A stretch of 64,000 nt of DNA from Flavobacterium muglaense (GTDB taxonomy: Bacteria; Bacteroidota; Bacteroidia; Flavobacteriales; Flavobacteriaceae), in the NCBI RefSeq assembly GCF_014305155.1, contig NZ_JACRUK010000010.1, positions 1 to 64,000 of the forward strand. Reading direction: 5' to 3'. A program made the position numbers and the translations under genes. Positions 43,851 through 52,872 of the stretch are shown here, one piece after another; within the stretch, counting starts at the first letter, position 1, and every line of letters begins with the position of its first letter. The notes beneath the pieces were generated by a model. It ran no database searches, had not been told where the DNA came from, and worked only from the letters and a program-made list of their open reading frames with translations.

Positions 43851-46800
43851 TTAATGTTCGTTCAATTCTTTGTGATCATAATCGGCAACCATTTCGGCTT
43901 CGTAATCAATTTTATCTCCTTTAGAGAATTTAGTTACTATTTTTTCCATGATTTCATAGATTACGGGAACGATGATTAAGGTCAAGAATAATGAACTGAT
44001 CAATCCTCCGATAATTACCCATGCCAAACCGTTTTTCCATCCTGCTCCAGCTCCAGATGCCAATGCAATTGGGAACATACCAAATACCATGGCAATAGTC
44101 GTCATCAAGATCGGACGCAAACGTGCATGATTGGCTTGAATCAATGCTGTTCGAATGGTTTCACCTGCCTTACGGCGCTGATTGGTGTAATCGACAAGCA
44201 TAATCGCATTTTTACAAACCAGACCAATTAACATAATGATTCCCAGAATGGTGAATATATTTAATGAATTGTTGGTCAAAGCTAAGGCTAACATCGCTCC
44301 AATGAACGAAAGCGGAATAGCAAACAATACTACGAATGGGTGAATGAAACTGTCATACAATCCTACCATTACGAGGTATACCAAAACGATAGCTGCCAAC
44401 AATGCAATTCCTAAAGTACCAAAACCTTCAGATTGATTTTCTTGATCACCACCCCAAATATAACTTACACCGGTTGGTTTTTCTAGTTTATCCAGTTTCT
44501 CTTGCCATTGAGTTACAATAGTTCCAGCTGATACTCCAATGTTTTGTCCTTGTACGGTAACCGAAGCTGTTTTGTCTCTACGCTCTAATTTACTTGGTCC
44601 AGAACCTTCGGTAATAGCAGCAAATTGGGATAATTTAATTTGTTGCCCCATGTTGTTGATGAAAATTAGATTGCTCACATCGGCAATGTTTTTTCGATCA
44701 AAAGCGTTGTACTTGATGTTGATGTCGTACTCGTATTCACCAGCTCTAAATTTACCATCCGTATTTCCGCTATACGCAGTCTGCATGGTCATACCTACCG
44801 TTTGCAAGGTCAATCCTAATGCTGACATTTTATCGCGGTCTACTTGTACGTTGATCTCTGGGTTTCCATCTTCAACAGTCAATTTAATCTCTGTTGTTCC
44901 AGGTATTTTGCGCAATTCAGCTTCTGCTAGTTTGGCAAACTTCATAGCACTTTCTACATTAGGACCGGTAACGATCAATCCTAATTTTGCATCTTCGGCA
45001 GTTCCTAAGATACCTACTGGTACTGTTTTTACTTTGGCACCCACTAAAACTTTTTCTAATTTACGTTTCATTTTTGCAGCGTAAACGGAAGCGTCATCCG
45101 AGCGCTCTGATTGCTCAATCATTTTTACGTCAATCTCGGCTTTGTAGGCTGTTGCTTGTGATGCACCCATTCCTTCTGAGGTTTGACCAACAGTTGTAAT
45201 TTGACTGTGAACGTATTCTTGTGTTTTTAGGAAAGCTTCTGCTTTTTGCGTCATAAAGTTGGTTTGCTCTAATGAAGCGTCTTTTGGTAATTCGATTTGA
45301 ACTAAGAATTCACCACTATCCGATGCAGCAAAGAATTCACCACCAATAAAACCACCACCAACTAATCCCATGGTAGAAGAGAAGAACAATACCAATACTA
45401 CCAAGATAGTTTTGATGTAATGATCCAAACACCATAATAAGATTTCAGTAACCCAATTGGTAAAGCGAGTTAAATAACTTTCGAAACCAAGAATGATTCT
45501 TCCAAAAAGGTTGTTTCCTTCAATATGTTCTAATTTTCCAAAACGAGAGGACAACCAAGGGATAATTGTAAACGATGCTAATAAAGATAACAAAGTCGAA
45601 ATTACCACCGTCATACAAAACTGCGTTATAATATTCGATACCAAACCACTACTCATGGCGATAGGTAAAAACACCACCACAATTACCAAGGTGATTGACG
45701 TTACTGTTCCACCAATTTCGGCTGTCCCGTCATACGATGCACGAATACGGCTTTTTCCCATTTCCATGTGTCGGTAAATGTTTTCCAAAACTACGATGGC
45801 ATCATCGACCAGAATACCCACTACGAGCGACAGTCCTAGTAAACTCATTAAGTTTAAAGTGTATCCTAAAAGATAAATTCCGATGAAAGTTGCAATTAAA
45901 GAGGCAGGAATCGAAACCATTACAATCAATGAGTTTCTAATACTGTGCAAGAAAAACAACATTACCAAGGCAACCAAGATCACCGCAATCAATAAATCGT
46001 GAAGAACAGAGTCTGCTGCTTCAAGTGTGAAAATGGTACTGTCTTTGGCTGTTACTAATTCTAATTCATTGACCTTATAGTCACTTTCTAGTTTGGCAAT
46101 CGATTTGTTTACCAGTTCGCTCACTGCAACGGCATTCGCATCTGATTGTTTTACAATTTGCAATACAATAGCACTTTTTTGATCGACACGTGCAATTTTT
46201 TCTGCGATTTTTTGTGTATCCTGTACATCTGCTACATCTCTCAAACGAACTTGTATTCCGTTTTGAGAAGAGACTACTAGGTTTCTTAATTCGTCAACAT
46301 TTTTGTATTTTCCAGCTAAACGAATTAATATTTTTTGTTCACGAGTTTGAATGTTTCCTGTAGGGAAATCTAAGTTTGATGTCAAAATTATTTGTTGCAC
46401 TTGTGGGATAGACAATCCGTATCCTTGCAATTTTGTGGCATCAAGGTTTACTTGAATTTCACGTTCTTGCCCACCAATAATGTTTACTTGCGCAACCCCT
46501 TGCACACGTGATAATACGGGAGCAATTTTTTTGTCAATTAAGTCATAAAATTCGGCTTCGTCCATTTTACCATTGGCACCAAGCGTGATAATAGGTAAAT
46601 CACTCAAAGAGAATTTGGTCATTGATGGTGGATCAGCATCATCAGGCAGGTCGCTTAATACGGCGTTGATTTTTCGCTGTGCATCATTCATTGAATTGTC
46701 GACATTAGCATTAGATGTTAATGTGATCGAAACAATAGAAAGGCTTTCGTATGACTTAGAATCTATCTTTTTGATGTTTTCTAAGGACGAAATAGCGTCT

Positions 46801-47003
46801 TCAATTTTTTTCGTGACTGTGTTTTCAATTTCACTTGGCGAAGCTCCTGGGTAAACAGTAGCTACGGTGATTACGTTTGTCTCAAATTTGGGGATCAGCT
46901 CATAGCCCAGTTGGCTGTAGCTAAACAGTCCTCCTAAGATCAGGATTGTAAATAATACAATCACTAACGAAGGACGTTTTATGGATATTTCGGCTAATTT
47001 CAT
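43851..47003 (-). CDS. RND-family efflux transporter, inner-membrane permease
   Basis: A 1050-aa proton-driven exporter of the AcrB/HAE1 or related RND class, forming a tripartite pump with the two gene products upstream. Twelve transmembrane segments in two halves with large periplasmic loops. The TM4 proton-relay pair D400-D401 (VGILVDDAIVVLENI) and the TM10 Lys/Asp region (VCKNAIMLVDY) are intact. Substrate cannot be predicted. Last gene of a TetR-controlled operon. Confidence 0.93.
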   Translation of the reverse strand: MKLAEISIKRPSLVIVLFTILILGGLFSYSQLGYELIPKFETNVITVATVYPGASPSEIENTVTKKIEDAISSLENIKKIDSKSYESLSIVSITLTSNANVDNSMNDAQRKINAVLSDLPDDADPPSMTKFSLSDLPIITLGANGKMDEAEFYDLIDKKIAPVLSRVQGVAQVNIIGGQEREIQVNLDATKLQGYGLSIPQVQQIILTSNLDFPTGNIQTREQKILIRLAGKYKNVDELRNLVVSSQNGIQVRLRDVADVQDTQKIAEKIARVDQKSAIVLQIVKQSDANAVAVSELVNKSIAKLESDYKVNELELVTAKDSTIFTLEAADSVLHDLLIAVILVALVMLFFLHSIRNSLIVMVSIPASLIATFIGIYLLGYTLNLMSLLGLSLVVGILVDDAIVVLENIYRHMEMGKSRIRASYDGTAEIGGTVTSITLVIVVVFLPIAMSSGLVSNIITQFCMTVVISTLLSLLASFTIIPWLSSRFGKLEHIEGNNLFGRIILGFESYLTRFTNWVTEILLWCLDHYIKTILVVLVLFFSSTMGLVGGGFIGGEFFAASDSGEFLVQIELPKDASLEQTNFMTQKAEAFLKTQEYVHSQITTVGQTSEGMGASQATAYKAEIDVKMIEQSERSDDASVYAAKMKRKLEKVLVGAKVKTVPVGILGTAEDAKLGLIVTGPNVESAMKFAKLAEAELRKIPGTTEIKLTVEDGNPEINVQVDRDKMSALGLTLQTVGMTMQTAYSGNTDGKFRAGEYEYDINIKYNAFDRKNIADVSNLIFINNMGQQIKLSQFAAITEGSGPSKLERRDKTASVTVQGQNIGVSAGTIVTQWQEKLDKLEKPTGVSYIWGGDQENQSEGFGTLGIALLAAIVLVYLVMVGLYDSFIHPFVVLFAIPLSFIGAMLALALTNNSLNIFTILGIIMLIGLVCKNAIMLVDYTNQRRKAGETIRTALIQANHARLRPILMTTIAMVFGMFPIALASGAGAGWKNGLAWVIIGGLISSLFLTLIIVPVIYEIMEKIVTKFSKGDKIDYEAEMVADYDHKELNEH

Positions 47004-47034
47004 ATGTTTTTATCTGTTGATTACTAGAAATAAA

Positions 47035-48102
47035 TTATTTGATAATTTCTACTGCGCTTCCGTCTTGTAAATTGATTTGTCCAGTAGTAACCACAGTTTC
47101 TCCATCAGATAATCCTCCAACAATTTCGACCATATCTCCTAGAATTTTACCAGCATTTACTTTTTTCAATTTTGCTTTTCCGTTTTCAACTACAAATACT
47201 TGATTGCTACTTACACTACCTACAAAAGCATTTCTTGGAACGACTGTCATGGTTCGTTTTTGTTGTGTAGATTTAAAGGTTGCAGTTCCATACATACCCG
47301 CTTTCAAGTCATTATTAGTGTTGTTCGAGATTTCAATGTCTACAGGGAAGTTTAGTGTAGCATCTGCTTTTGCAGCAATAAAAGTGATTTTTCCTGAAAA
47401 GATTTGGTCCGGATAAACACTCGATGAAACCGCAATACTGCTCCCTGTTTTTAAATTTGCCACTTGTGACTCGTTTACCGCTACGGTCAATTTAAGCTTA
47501 CTTGTGTTTACTATTTCAAACAAATTTGTAGAAGGCATTGAAGTTAACATAGAACCCAATTCAATGTATTTCTTGTTGATGATTCCGCTTATTGGAGCCT
47601 TGATTCTAGTGTCACCTATGCGTATTTGTGCTTGTTTGTAGTTGGCTTCAGCATTGGTCATCATTACTTTGGCTTGGTCTAGTTGTTGTTTGGTCACACC
47701 ACCTGTTTTGTAGGCATTGTCAAAACGACTGTAATCTGTTTTTGCATTTTGGTACGCTGCTTGAGCTGCTTGAGCGTTGACATTAATTGCGTCCCCTCTC
47801 ATGATTGCTAATGTTTGCCCTGCAGCAACGTGATCCCCTTCTTTTACAAGAATGTTAGTTATTTTACCTGAATTTTCTGCGGTTAATGTTATTTCTTGTT
47901 TGGCTTCAAAATTACCATTCGCTACAAAATCCAATGAAATTTCTTCTGTTTTTACAGTTGCTACTTTTACAGAAACACTGGCGTTTTTTTCGGCAACAAT
48001 GGCAATTTTTTCTTCGTTTTCAGCTTTATTTTTGGTTAAAATAAAAGCGATAAGCCCCAAAGCAGCTATAATGATGACTACGGTTGTTATAATTTTTTTC
48101 AT
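47035..48102 (-). CDS. RND efflux periplasmic adaptor (membrane fusion protein)
   Basis: A 355-aa adaptor with an N-terminal membrane anchor (TTVVIIIAALGLIAFIL), the biotinyl-lipoyl half motifs (GKITNILVKEGDHVAAGQTLAIM and IKAPISGIINKKYIELG, in parts), a short coiled-coil hairpin between them (about 115-160), and beta-barrel domains. It links permease and outer-membrane channel. One base separates it from the tolC-like gene. Confidence 0.92.
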   Translation of the reverse strand: MKKIITTVVIIIAALGLIAFILTKNKAENEEKIAIVAEKNASVSVKVATVKTEEISLDFVANGNFEAKQEITLTAENSGKITNILVKEGDHVAAGQTLAIMRGDAINVNAQAAQAAYQNAKTDYSRFDNAYKTGGVTKQQLDQAKVMMTNAEANYKQAQIRIGDTRIKAPISGIINKKYIELGSMLTSMPSTNLFEIVNTSKLKLTVAVNESQVANLKTGSSIAVSSSVYPDQIFSGKITFIAAKADATLNFPVDIEISNNTNNDLKAGMYGTATFKSTQQKRTMTVVPRNAFVGSVSSNQVFVVENGKAKLKKVNAGKILGDMVEIVGGLSDGETVVTTGQINLQDGSAVEIIK

Positions 48103-48103
48103 T

Positions 48104-49444
48104 TTAGTTGTTTATAAGTGTTGTAAGTTCTCCTTTTGATTTGATTAATTGAATTTCTGCTAATTTATAGTCTAATACCGCAGCGGTATAATTGTTTTGA
48201 GCTTCAGTATTTGCATTTTCAGCATCTAATAAATCGGTTAAAGATGTTAACCCTTGTATGTAATTGTTTTTGGTATTGTTTAATACTTCTTGGGCCAATT
48301 TCACATTGCTTTTTTGATTTTTGATAGTAATAATACTATTGTCAATTTGCGTTTTAGCATTGGCGAAAGCCAAATCAAGGGCTAATTTTGTATCGACTAA
48401 ATCTTCTTTAATAGAACGCAATTCGATGTCGGCTTGCTTTACTTTTGAATGGGTTCTAAATCCAGAAAATATAGGCACATTAAGATTCAAGCCTATGGCT
48501 GAATAATCTGACCAGTAAACGCCTTGCGAAGGTTTTGCTCCCCAAGGAAACTGAGGTCCTTGTCCTATGAAATTGTAACCTGCAGATAGTGAAAGCGTAG
48601 GGTAGTAGCCGGCCAGTACTGATTTTTTTTGATATTCAAGAAGTTGCTCTTGCTTTTTCATCAGTAAATACTCTGTTCTGTTTGCTGTGTTTGGCGCTTC
48701 TGCAAATTCTTGTGGCGTCACTTCAAACGCTGCTTGTGGAATGACGATAGCGGTTTCAATAGGCATTCCCATATAAAACTTTAATGCGTTTTCCTGAAGT
48801 TGAACAGCATTTATAACTTGCTGACGTTGTGTGTTGATGTTTGACAGCTTTACTACAATTCTGTCCAGGTCAATTTTTTTGGCTAGACCATTATCATATT
48901 GTCCTTTAATTATGTTTTTAACCTTATTAGTGTTGTTGTATGTGCTGTCTAAAACAGTTAAGTTTTGACGTTGTACATAAACCCCGTAATAATTATTAGC
49001 CACTCGTTCTATAACTTGTTCTGTGGTAAGTTGCTCGTTTATTTGATAAAACTCTCTGGTTGTTTTGGCAGCTTTTAAACCGGTAAATACAGATTGATCA
49101 AATAAATTTTGTGTCAAAGACAATCCTGCAGTCGAAGTCCATTTTTGACCAAAAGTAGCTTGAATGCTTGTTCCTGGTTGACCGAATGAGCTTCCGTCTA
49201 TCACACTTGTTTGTAAAATAGGATTGTAATTTAAGCTTCCTGTAGCTGCTATTTGCGGTAATGCTCTTGAGCGTACTTCTTGAATTTGGTAGGCGCTGTT
49301 TTCAACTTTTAGCTTGGCTTTTTTTGCATCGGCTTTGTTTTCTAGTGCATAAGTGATCGCGTCTTTTAGCGATAATGTTTTTGCCTCTTGCGATTGGGCT
49401 GTGGCGGCCAACGCTAAGAATGTTATTAAAAGTATTTTTCTCAT
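48104..49444 (-). CDS. TolC-family outer-membrane efflux channel
   Basis: A 446-aa protein with signal peptide (ILLITFLALAATAQSQ). Two OEP-type halves rich in long helices follow (LKDAITYALENKADAKKAKL at the start; LTSLTDLLDAENANTEAQNNY near the end), the usual TolC signature. ATGA overlap with the tetR gene upstream, so the repressor is cotranscribed with its target pump. Confidence 0.93.
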   Translation of the reverse strand: MRKILLITFLALAATAQSQEAKTLSLKDAITYALENKADAKKAKLKVENSAYQIQEVRSRALPQIAATGSLNYNPILQTSVIDGSSFGQPGTSIQATFGQKWTSTAGLSLTQNLFDQSVFTGLKAAKTTREFYQINEQLTTEQVIERVANNYYGVYVQRQNLTVLDSTYNNTNKVKNIIKGQYDNGLAKKIDLDRIVVKLSNINTQRQQVINAVQLQENALKFYMGMPIETAIVIPQAAFEVTPQEFAEAPNTANRTEYLLMKKQEQLLEYQKKSVLAGYYPTLSLSAGYNFIGQGPQFPWGAKPSQGVYWSDYSAIGLNLNVPIFSGFRTHSKVKQADIELRSIKEDLVDTKLALDLAFANAKTQIDNSIITIKNQKSNVKLAQEVLNNTKNNYIQGLTSLTDLLDAENANTEAQNNYTAAVLDYKLAEIQLIKSKGELTTLINN

Positions 49445-50043
49445 TGGATATTTTGATTTTGTAATTGTTTTTCTAGTTCTATAATTCCTGTTGGTGTTGC
49501 CATTGCTCTGGTGTGGTATTCTAGTGCTTCGAGTTCTAATCGCTGTGATTCTTTTTCGGAGCTAGTATTTTCGTTGATGCTAAAGATTAGGGTGTAGTAA
49601 AATTTAACGTAAGTGTCTATGTCTAGATCAGTGCGGTACAATTTATTTTCGATCCCTTTGACTATGTTTTGTCTAAACCACATCGAACATTCGTTGATCT
49701 CCCGTAACATTACCTTTTCGTAAATTTCTGGGTAGTGTTTTTTTAATTGATAGATGGGGGATGAGTCTACGGATGATTGAAACATTTCACTAAACATTTC
49801 ACGAATTTTAAAGTTTTCGGCAATAGCGTTTAAGTTTAGCTCTAAAATGGTGTCAATGGTGCCGTGTATTTCTTTGTGCATGTAGTTGGTGCTTTCCTCA
49901 ACTAGTATTTCTTTGTTGCAAAAGTACTTGTAGATGGTTTTTTTAGAGATGCACATTTCACCAGCAATGTCATCCATAGTGATGCTTTTAAAACCTAGTT
50001 TTAAGAACAATTCACCTGCTTTTTTAATTATTTTCTCTTTCAT
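49441..50043 (-). CDS. TetR-family regulator of the efflux operon
   Basis: A 200-aa protein. The N-terminal helix-turn-helix (LGFKSITMDDIAGEMCISKKTIYKYF, about residues 17-42) is a textbook TetR domain; the C-terminal ligand domain is variable. First gene of the tetR-tolC-adaptor-permease operon, suggesting autoregulation and induction by a pump substrate. The 48-bp gap to the YceI gene holds no clear promoter, so the operon might be read from the YceI promoter. Confidence 0.9.
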   Translation of the reverse strand: MKEKIIKKAGELFLKLGFKSITMDDIAGEMCISKKTIYKYFCNKEILVEESTNYMHKEIHGTIDTILELNLNAIAENFKIREMFSEMFQSSVDSSPIYQLKKHYPEIYEKVMLREINECSMWFRQNIVKGIENKLYRTDLDIDTYVKFYYTLIFSINENTSSEKESQRLELEALEYHTRAMATPTGIIELEKQLQNQNIQ

Positions 50044-50091
50044 TTTTATGCTGAGCTCGTTTCAGTATTTTTTATTAAGAAGTAAAGTTGT

Positions 50092-50634
50092 TTATAAGGA
50101 GAACTCTAAATTAGCGATCATTTTTATGTCTTGACCTAGTGATAAACCGCTAGTTTGTTGGTACGAATTATACGTTAAACCAAAATCTTTACGGTTAATT
50201 ACACCTACTACTTCAAAGACTGCTTTTTGCACTCCTTCATAGGTTTTGATTCCTATGAATTCAGTGTCAAGTTCGACTACTTTGGTAATGTTGTGAATGG
50301 TCAATTCGCCCTTTAAGAAATTAATATTGTTATTGATTTTTTGGAACAAAGTCGATTTGAAATGCAAATAAGGAAAAGCCTTAACATCAAAAAAATCATT
50401 TAGTCTTAAGTGCGTATCCATTTGTTCTAGATTGGCATCTTTATTATTGACGTCCAAACAAAATTCAACAAAAGCATCTTCAACAGCATTATCATAAATG
50501 TCGATATGTCCTTTAAATTTATTAATTGACCCTGTGATGTATGCGATGATCGAATGACGTGCTTTGATAAGTACATCAGACTGAGTTGAATCGATAGTCC
50601 ATTTCGTTACGGACATTTCTAGAGTGGTATTCAT
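50092..50634 (-). CDS. YceI-family lipid-binding protein
   Basis: A 180-aa lipocalin-like beta-barrel protein (YceI family, binds isoprenoid-type lipids). Signature strands: WTIDSTQSDVLIKARHS, FKGHIDIYDN and a central FKSTLFQKINNN. No signal peptide, so a cytoplasmic location is likely, unlike E. coli YceI. The frame opens at 50649, but ATG at 50634 is preferred because it gives a normal leader after the promoter. It lies back to back with the polyprenyl synthase gene. Confidence 0.85.
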   Translation of the reverse strand: MNTTLEMSVTKWTIDSTQSDVLIKARHSIIAYITGSINKFKGHIDIYDNAVEDAFVEFCLDVNNKDANLEQMDTHLRLNDFFDVKAFPYLHFKSTLFQKINNNINFLKGELTIHNITKVVELDTEFIGIKTYEGVQKAVFEVVGVINRKDFGLTYNSYQQTSGLSLGQDIKMIANLEFSL

Positions 50635-50665
50635 GGTATGGGATTCCAAATGTTAATTTCTGGTG

Positions 50666-50696
50666 CAAATGTAGAAAGGAAACTTTGAATACCAAA
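50666..50696 (-). promoter_or_regulatory. Promoter of the yceI gene, possibly also the efflux operon
   Basis: On the minus strand, TTTG (50696-50693), 19 bp, TACATTTG (50673-50666): a perfect Bacteroidota promoter, the best in the window. Confidence 0.75.
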
Positions 50697-50746
50697 ATAG
50701 TTTCCATTGTATTTGTGTTTATTTAACATTTCATTAACAAAAGGAG

Positions 50747-50777
50747 TTTGTAATCAATTGTTAATGCAGTAAATTAG
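50747..50777 (+). promoter_or_regulatory. Promoter of the polyprenyl synthase gene
   Basis: TTTG (50747-50750), 19 bp, TAAATTAG (50770-50777, 7 of 8 to consensus). Transcription would start about 10 nt before the ATG at 50794, giving a very short leader. Confidence 0.5.
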
Positions 50778-50793
50778 CCCAAAAATATTTTTT

Positions 50794-51768
50794 ATGCATG
50801 CCATTTTTGAGTACCAGGATTTTTTTATTAGTTATCTAGAGAATCAAACCATTACAAAAGAGCCAAAAAACTTATACGATCCCATTACTTATATTCTAGG
50901 TTTGGGGGGGAAAAGAATGCGTCCCGTTTTGACTTTAATGGCAACAGAAGTGTTTAATACTTCGTATGAAAAAGCGCTTCCAGCGGCAATGGCTGTTGAG
51001 GTTTTTCATAATTTCTCTTTGGTTCATGATGATATTATGGACGACGCTCCTTTGCGTCGTGGTCAAGTGACAGTGCACGAAAAATGGGATATTAACACGG
51101 GTATTTTATCAGGAGACGCCATGCTTATCTTGGCTTATCAATATTTTGAACAATACGAGCCAGTTGTTTTTAGAGACTTGGCTAAGTTGTTTAGCAAAAC
51201 CGCTCTAGAAGTATGTGAAGGACAACAATGGGACGTGGATTTTGAAACCCGTACCGATGTTACAATTCCCGAATATTTAAAAATGATTGAGTATAAAACT
51301 GCTGTTCTTGTTGCTGCGGCAATGAAAATGGGGGCAATTGTAGCTCAAACTACAGAGGAGAATGCCAACTTAATTTATGAGTTTGGTCTCAATCTTGGAT
51401 TGGCGTTTCAATTGCAGGATGATTACTTGGATGCCTTTGGTGATCCAGAAACCTTTGGAAAACAAGTGGGTGGTGATATTATCGAAAATAAAAAAACCTA
51501 TTTGTACCTAAAAGCGATGTCTTTTTCAACCCAAGAAGATGCAACCCAATTAGCGGCTTTATTTGCTACTCAGCCAGCAGATACTACTGATAAAATTGTT
51601 GCTGCAAAGTTAATTTTTAATCAATCAGGAGCTTCTGAGGCTACTCAAGAAGCCATTCAAGAATATACTTTTAAAGCTTTTGAAACTTTGGAACAAATGA
51701 ATATTACGGCCGATAAAAAAGCGATTTTAAAAAGCTTTGGTGAAAACTTAATGAATAGAAAAGTATAG
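50794..51768 (+). CDS. Polyprenyl diphosphate synthase
   Basis: A 324-aa trans-isoprenyl synthase that condenses isopentenyl diphosphate onto allylic diphosphates, supplying quinone side chains or other isoprenoids. First aspartate-rich motif DDIMDDAPLRRG (D79-D84) and second motif DDYLDAFGD (about residue 209) are intact; the GGKRMRP substrate loop is at 38-44. Chain length cannot be read with certainty. A link to menaquinone, the usual partner of complex I in this phylum, is plausible but inferred. Confidence 0.9.
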   Translation: MHAIFEYQDFFISYLENQTITKEPKNLYDPITYILGLGGKRMRPVLTLMATEVFNTSYEKALPAAMAVEVFHNFSLVHDDIMDDAPLRRGQVTVHEKWDINTGILSGDAMLILAYQYFEQYEPVVFRDLAKLFSKTALEVCEGQQWDVDFETRTDVTIPEYLKMIEYKTAVLVAAAMKMGAIVAQTTEENANLIYEFGLNLGLAFQLQDDYLDAFGDPETFGKQVGGDIIENKKTYLYLKAMSFSTQEDATQLAALFATQPADTTDKIVAAKLIFNQSGASEATQEAIQEYTFKAFETLEQMNITADKKAILKSFGENLMNRKV

Positions 51769-51826
51769 TTTTTTAATATAAATAGAGGTCCACGAAGTTT
51801 CAACTCATAATAATATCATTGATCAG

Positions 51827-52180
51827 ATGTTTATAGCACCACAAAATACAGACTTATTATTGTTGGAAGCCGATAGGGAGTCCTTATATCTAAAGTTGAT
51901 TGAACAAATCAATAAAGATTTTAATTTGGCAAACGAAGGAATTGACTTCCCTTTAAGTGTAGTACCCAGTGAATTGAAAATGCAGCTGCACGAAAAAATC
52001 TACCGATTGATTCAGTACAAATTTGCCGAATACTTGAATCTACTGTACATTATTGATGTTTCTGAGGACGAAATAAAAAAACTAGATGGTTCGGATTTGG
52101 TTGTTCTAGCCGAACAAGTTGTTTTTTTAATTCTAAAAAGAGAATGGCAAAAAGTATGGTTCAGAAACAAGTTCAGTTGA
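51827..52180 (+). CDS. Conserved hypothetical protein
   Basis: A 117-aa acidic, helical protein without signal peptide or membrane segment. No recognised motif; two Trp near the C-terminus (REWQKVWFRNKF). It follows the polyprenyl synthase gene by 58 nt on the same strand and may be cotranscribed. Function unknown. Confidence 0.65.
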   Translation: MFIAPQNTDLLLLEADRESLYLKLIEQINKDFNLANEGIDFPLSVVPSELKMQLHEKIYRLIQYKFAEYLNLLYIIDVSEDEIKKLDGSDLVVLAEQVVFLILKREWQKVWFRNKFS

Positions 52181-52210
52181 AGATTCTAAGTTGTTAATCC
52201 TTAACGATTT

Positions 52211-52753
52211 TTAAAAATAAACCCTCACAAAGGGCATAAAAGCACTATTGTAAACATTGTTGTTGTCGTTATAAAGCACATTGTATTTACCTCCAATAGT
52301 TACATTACCGTTGCGGTAACCAGCACCTAAGAATAATCCAGTATTCCAGAAAGCATCCGGTTTAACACCGCCAACTAGGGTTGTGTTGACGCGTAATTGT
52401 TCTAATTCGGCTGATAATTGTACTTCTCTAATAGGGTTGAATAAGGCTACAACGCTTCCGCCGTATAAGTTTCTAGTGAAATTATTTTTTTGATTGATAT
52501 AACTGTATTGTGCTCCAAGACCTAGAGAGACATATTCATTGACATTGTAAATGGCGCTTGGCGCTAATGAGATATCTGTAAATCCAGACCCAATATTTAA
52601 TCCAATGCCTCCACCAAATTGTACGTTTTGCCAAAAATCACTTTTTGATCGAATGGAATTGTCTTGATTTTGTGCAAGCAAATTATTGCAAACTAATAGA
52701 AGAATGACAAGCGAAATCGATTTTGAAACGTTCGAAAAGGTTGTTTTTTTCAT
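52211..52753 (-). CDS. Small outer-membrane beta-barrel protein
   Basis: A 180-aa protein with signal peptide (SISLVILLLVCNNLLAQ). Alternating strands follow (GGGIGLNIGSGFTDISLAPSAIY, YVSLGLGAQYSYINQK, LFLGAGYRNGNVTIGGKYN, in parts), ending in an aromatic residue (PFVRVYF), typical of an eight-stranded outer-membrane barrel. Divergent from sucA. As I recall, homologues at this locus are sometimes labelled alpha-ketoglutarate decarboxylase, apparently by neighbourhood; the sequence does not support an enzyme. Confidence 0.75.
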   Translation of the reverse strand: MKKTTFSNVSKSISLVILLLVCNNLLAQNQDNSIRSKSDFWQNVQFGGGIGLNIGSGFTDISLAPSAIYNVNEYVSLGLGAQYSYINQKNNFTRNLYGGSVVALFNPIREVQLSAELEQLRVNTTLVGGVKPDAFWNTGLFLGAGYRNGNVTIGGKYNVLYNDNNNVYNSAFMPFVRVYF

Positions 52754-52825
52754 AAGTATCTAGTTTTTTAACATTTTATTAAATAAATTGTATTTAAAAG
52801 TAAATGTAAATTTAGTTGATTATTG

Positions 52826-52833
52826 TACTTTTG
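52826..52833 (+). promoter_or_regulatory. Promoter -7 element of sucA
   Basis: TACTTTTG matches TAnnTTTG, 39 bp before the sucA start. No clear -33 element. Confidence 0.5.
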
Positions 52834-52872
52834 CCAAACTATTTTAACAAAAAGTATATTCAATAAAATATT

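Noticed and set aside
44539-45084. A 181-codon plus-strand reading frame opposite the RND permease gene
   Set aside because: It is antisense to a well-conserved permease, has no family match by eye, and its codon pattern is that of a shadow frame.
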